Source of the DNA: an uncultured Bacteroides sp.
GTDB lineage: Bacteria; Bacteroidota; Bacteroidia; Bacteroidales; Bacteroidaceae
Assembly: GCA_949296575.1 (NCBI GenBank)
Contig: CASFPE010000020.1
Coordinates: 1-64,000, forward strand
Direction of reading: 5' to 3'
Length of the DNA: 64,000 nt
Shown: piece after piece, positions 62,239-64,000 of the stretch
How the letters are laid out: every line of letters begins with the position of its first letter
Numbering within the stretch: the first letter of the stretch is position 1
The notes under the pieces: model-generated
The model's database searches: none
What the model was told of the DNA's origin: nothing
The model's input: the letters and a program-made list of their open reading frames with translations, nothing else
Made by a program: the position numbers and the translations under genes

Positions 62239-64000
62239 ATGAACAACCCATTTTCGCAAAAAATATCAGAAATCATCATCTATAGCAAAGAAGAAGCTAT
62301 ACGGTTGAACAACAACTATATTGGCCCTGAACATCTGCTTTTGGGATTGATACGCGACGGGGAAGGGAGAGGCATTGAGATATTAAATGGACTGCATGCC
62401 GACCTGCAAGGCATCAAGAAAGACATTGAATGCAACATTGTCCGCCCGGAGATGCCTTATTCAAATTTGGATGAAGAAATCGCGCTGAATGAAAAAGCAT
62501 CCAAAGTATTGAAATTGAGCATTCTGGAATCACGTCTCTTGAAAAGCGGCGAAGCAGGGACTGAACATCTCATCTTGGCGATACTGAAGGAAAGAGACAA
62601 TCTGGCTGCTTCAGTCCTAAAAGAACACAATATAGAATATAATAAGGTGTATGAACTGCTGACATTGCAGCCGGATGTGAATTCTGGACCAGGTTTTACG
62701 GAAGACGAAGATGACGATGACGATTATCCCAGCCCGAGTTCCAATGAGATGAAAGGGAAAAGCACGAAAAGCGCTGCGGCTTCCCGCACCCATTCAGCCA
62801 ACGACACGCCTGTATTAGATAATTTCGGCACCGACATAACCCAAGCTGCTGAAGAAGGCAAGCTGGATCCTATCGTTGGCAGGGAACGTGAAATAGAACG
62901 TTTGGCGCAAATCCTGAGCCGCCGGAAGAAAAACAATCCGATTCTTATCGGAGAGCCGGGAGTCGGGAAATCAGCCATAGTGGAAGGGTTAGCATTGCGA
63001 ATCACACAAAAAAAAGTTTCACGCATCTTGTTCAACAAACGCGTCATTGCTTTGGACATGACCTCAGTGGTGGCAGGCACCAAATACCGTGGGCAATTCG
63101 AGGAACGCATACGCTCCATCCTGAATGAATTGAAGCGGAATCCCAATATCATCCTGTTCATTGATGAAATCCATACAATCGTAGGCGCAGGTTCTGCGGC
63201 CGGATCGATGGATGCAGCCAATATGTTGAAACCCGCGCTGGCACGCGGGGAAATACAGTGCATCGGCGCCACGACATTGGATGAATACCGGAAGAACATA
63301 GAAAAGGACGGCGCATTGGAACGTCGTTTCCAAAAAGTAATCGTGGAAGCCACTTCTGAAGAAGAAACATTGCAAATCCTCAAAAACATAAAAGAAAAAT
63401 ACGAGGAACACCACAATGTCGTTTACACGGAAGGAGCATTGAAAGCATGCGTCAAACTGACCGGGCGTTACATTACCGACCGTTATTTCCCGGACAAAGC
63501 CATTGACGCCATTGACGAAGCCGGTTCGCGTACCCATATCATGAACATCAATGCGCCCAAATGCATTGAAGAACAAGAAAAGCGCATTGAAGAAACCCGG
63601 AGGCAGAAAAATGATGCTGTGAAGCTCCAGAATTACGAGTTGGCTGCCAGCTACCGGGACAAGGAAAAGCAACTGGAAGAAGAACTCGAACTGCAAAAGC
63701 AGCAATGGGAAGAACAATTGAAGTCCCAACCTCAATACGTGGATGAAGACCAAATTGCAGAAGTCGTATCCATGATGTCGGGAGTGCCTGTGCAAAGAAT
63801 GGGGCAAGCAGAAGGCATCAAGCTCCAAAAGATGAAAGAAGTGCTGACTTCTAAAGTCATTGCACAAGACAATGCCATCGGGAAATTAGTGAAAGCCATC
63901 CAGCGCAGCCGTGTAGGATTGAAAGACCCTAACCGCCCCATCGGGACATTCATGTTCTTAGGCCCGACAGGTGTAGGGAAAACGCACTTGGCCAAGGAAC
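62239..64000 (+). CDS. clpC: ClpC-type ATP-dependent unfoldase, N-terminal part
   Basis: The frame runs from the ATG at 62239 through the window edge (587 codons visible). Clp N domain (NNNYIGPEHLLLGLIRDGEG and GEAGTEHLILAILKE), acidic linker, first AAA module with Walker A GEPGVGKS, Walker B ILFIDEIHT and GATTLDEYRKN. A UVR-type middle segment (YELAASYRDKEKQLEEE) marks ClpC rather than ClpA/B. The second Walker A, GPTGVGKTH, begins at the right edge. It unfolds proteins for ClpP. Confidence 0.95.
   Translation, partial: MNNPFSQKISEIIIYSKEEAIRLNNNYIGPEHLLLGLIRDGEGRGIEILNGLHADLQGIKKDIECNIVRPEMPYSNLDEEIALNEKASKVLKLSILESRLLKSGEAGTEHLILAILKERDNLAASVLKEHNIEYNKVYELLTLQPDVNSGPGFTEDEDDDDDYPSPSSNEMKGKSTKSAAASRTHSANDTPVLDNFGTDITQAAEEGKLDPIVGREREIERLAQILSRRKKNNPILIGEPGVGKSAIVEGLALRITQKKVSRILFNKRVIALDMTSVVAGTKYRGQFEERIRSILNELKRNPNIILFIDEIHTIVGAGSAAGSMDAANMLKPALARGEIQCIGATTLDEYRKNIEKDGALERRFQKVIVEATSEEETLQILKNIKEKYEEHHNVVYTEGALKACVKLTGRYITDRYFPDKAIDAIDEAGSRTHIMNINAPKCIEEQEKRIEETRRQKNDAVKLQNYELAASYRDKEKQLEEELELQKQQWEEQLKSQPQYVDEDQIAEVVSMMSGVPVQRMGQAEGIKLQKMKEVLTSKVIAQDNAIGKLVKAIQRSRVGLKDPNRPIGTFMFLGPTGVGKTHLAKE

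Overview
The window is a Bacteroidales (Bacteroidota) chromosome segment. It carries the right-hand ~31 kb of an integrated siphovirus-like prophage (1-31352) and then ordinary host chromosome (31353-64000). The Bacteroidota assignment rests on TAnnTTTG-type -7 promoter boxes in front of many genes, on Bacteroidota-typical families (TamL, DUF4296 lipoprotein, DUF4494-, P63C- and YopX-type phage genes), and on host gene order such as ileS - DksA-like - lspA.

Prophage layout. 1-6.8 kb, plus strand: the end of a tail-associated gene, a holin-like membrane protein, an amidase endolysin, membrane proteins, then a promoter and a run of structural or accessory genes ending in a protein with an HExxH motif. 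6.8-28.3 kb, minus strand: the early region. Read in transcription order it has small regulators, an excisionase-like protein, a recombination set (Rad52-type annealing protein, PD-(D/E)XK exonuclease, ssDNA-binding protein, NinB-like, RusA resolvase), a replication set (SF2 helicase, DUF6291-type initiator, DnaC-like loader), a C5 DNA methyltransferase invaded by an HNH homing endonuclease, and many small accessory genes. 28.3-30.7 kb: lysogeny control, with an operator array, an XRE repressor, two AT-rich genes of unknown function and a truncated BRO/KilAC antirepressor. The prophage ends at the 3' half of a tRNA-Gly(CCC) gene, read here as attR. The integrase and other end must lie left of the window.

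The most unusual locus is 17.4-18.7 kb. A 377-residue Cas12f/TnpB-type protein has lost both visible RuvC catalytic residues and its zinc-finger/RuvC-III end. Next to it are two perfect 36-bp repeats separated by 30 bp, which is CRISPR geometry. It looks like a phage-borne, nuclease-dead RNA-guided DNA-binding system, probably regulatory. A duplicated promoter/operator is the main competing reading. Other notable features are the homing endonuclease that left a duplicate methyltransferase tail, a long same-strand overlapping gene inside the methyltransferase, 22-23-bp tandem repeat arrays in prophage and chromosome, and a tRNA-like element that seems to lack a D-arm.

Host layout. ileS - DksA-like - lspA - DUF4296 lipoprotein - small ORF run rightward. 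A SpoU/TrmH methyltransferase and a leucine-rich-repeat surface protein run leftward, followed by a palindromic repeat array and tamL. Then come an MscS channel, a small orphan transcription unit, proS, a GNAT acetyltransferase, a NIF3 protein, a zinc-ribbon coiled-coil protein, an HsdR-N-like protein, amn, holA, an XRE regulator, pyrK-pyrD, trmD (minus), ligA, dapA, a TPR protein and gyrA (both minus), and the start of clpC, which runs off the right edge.
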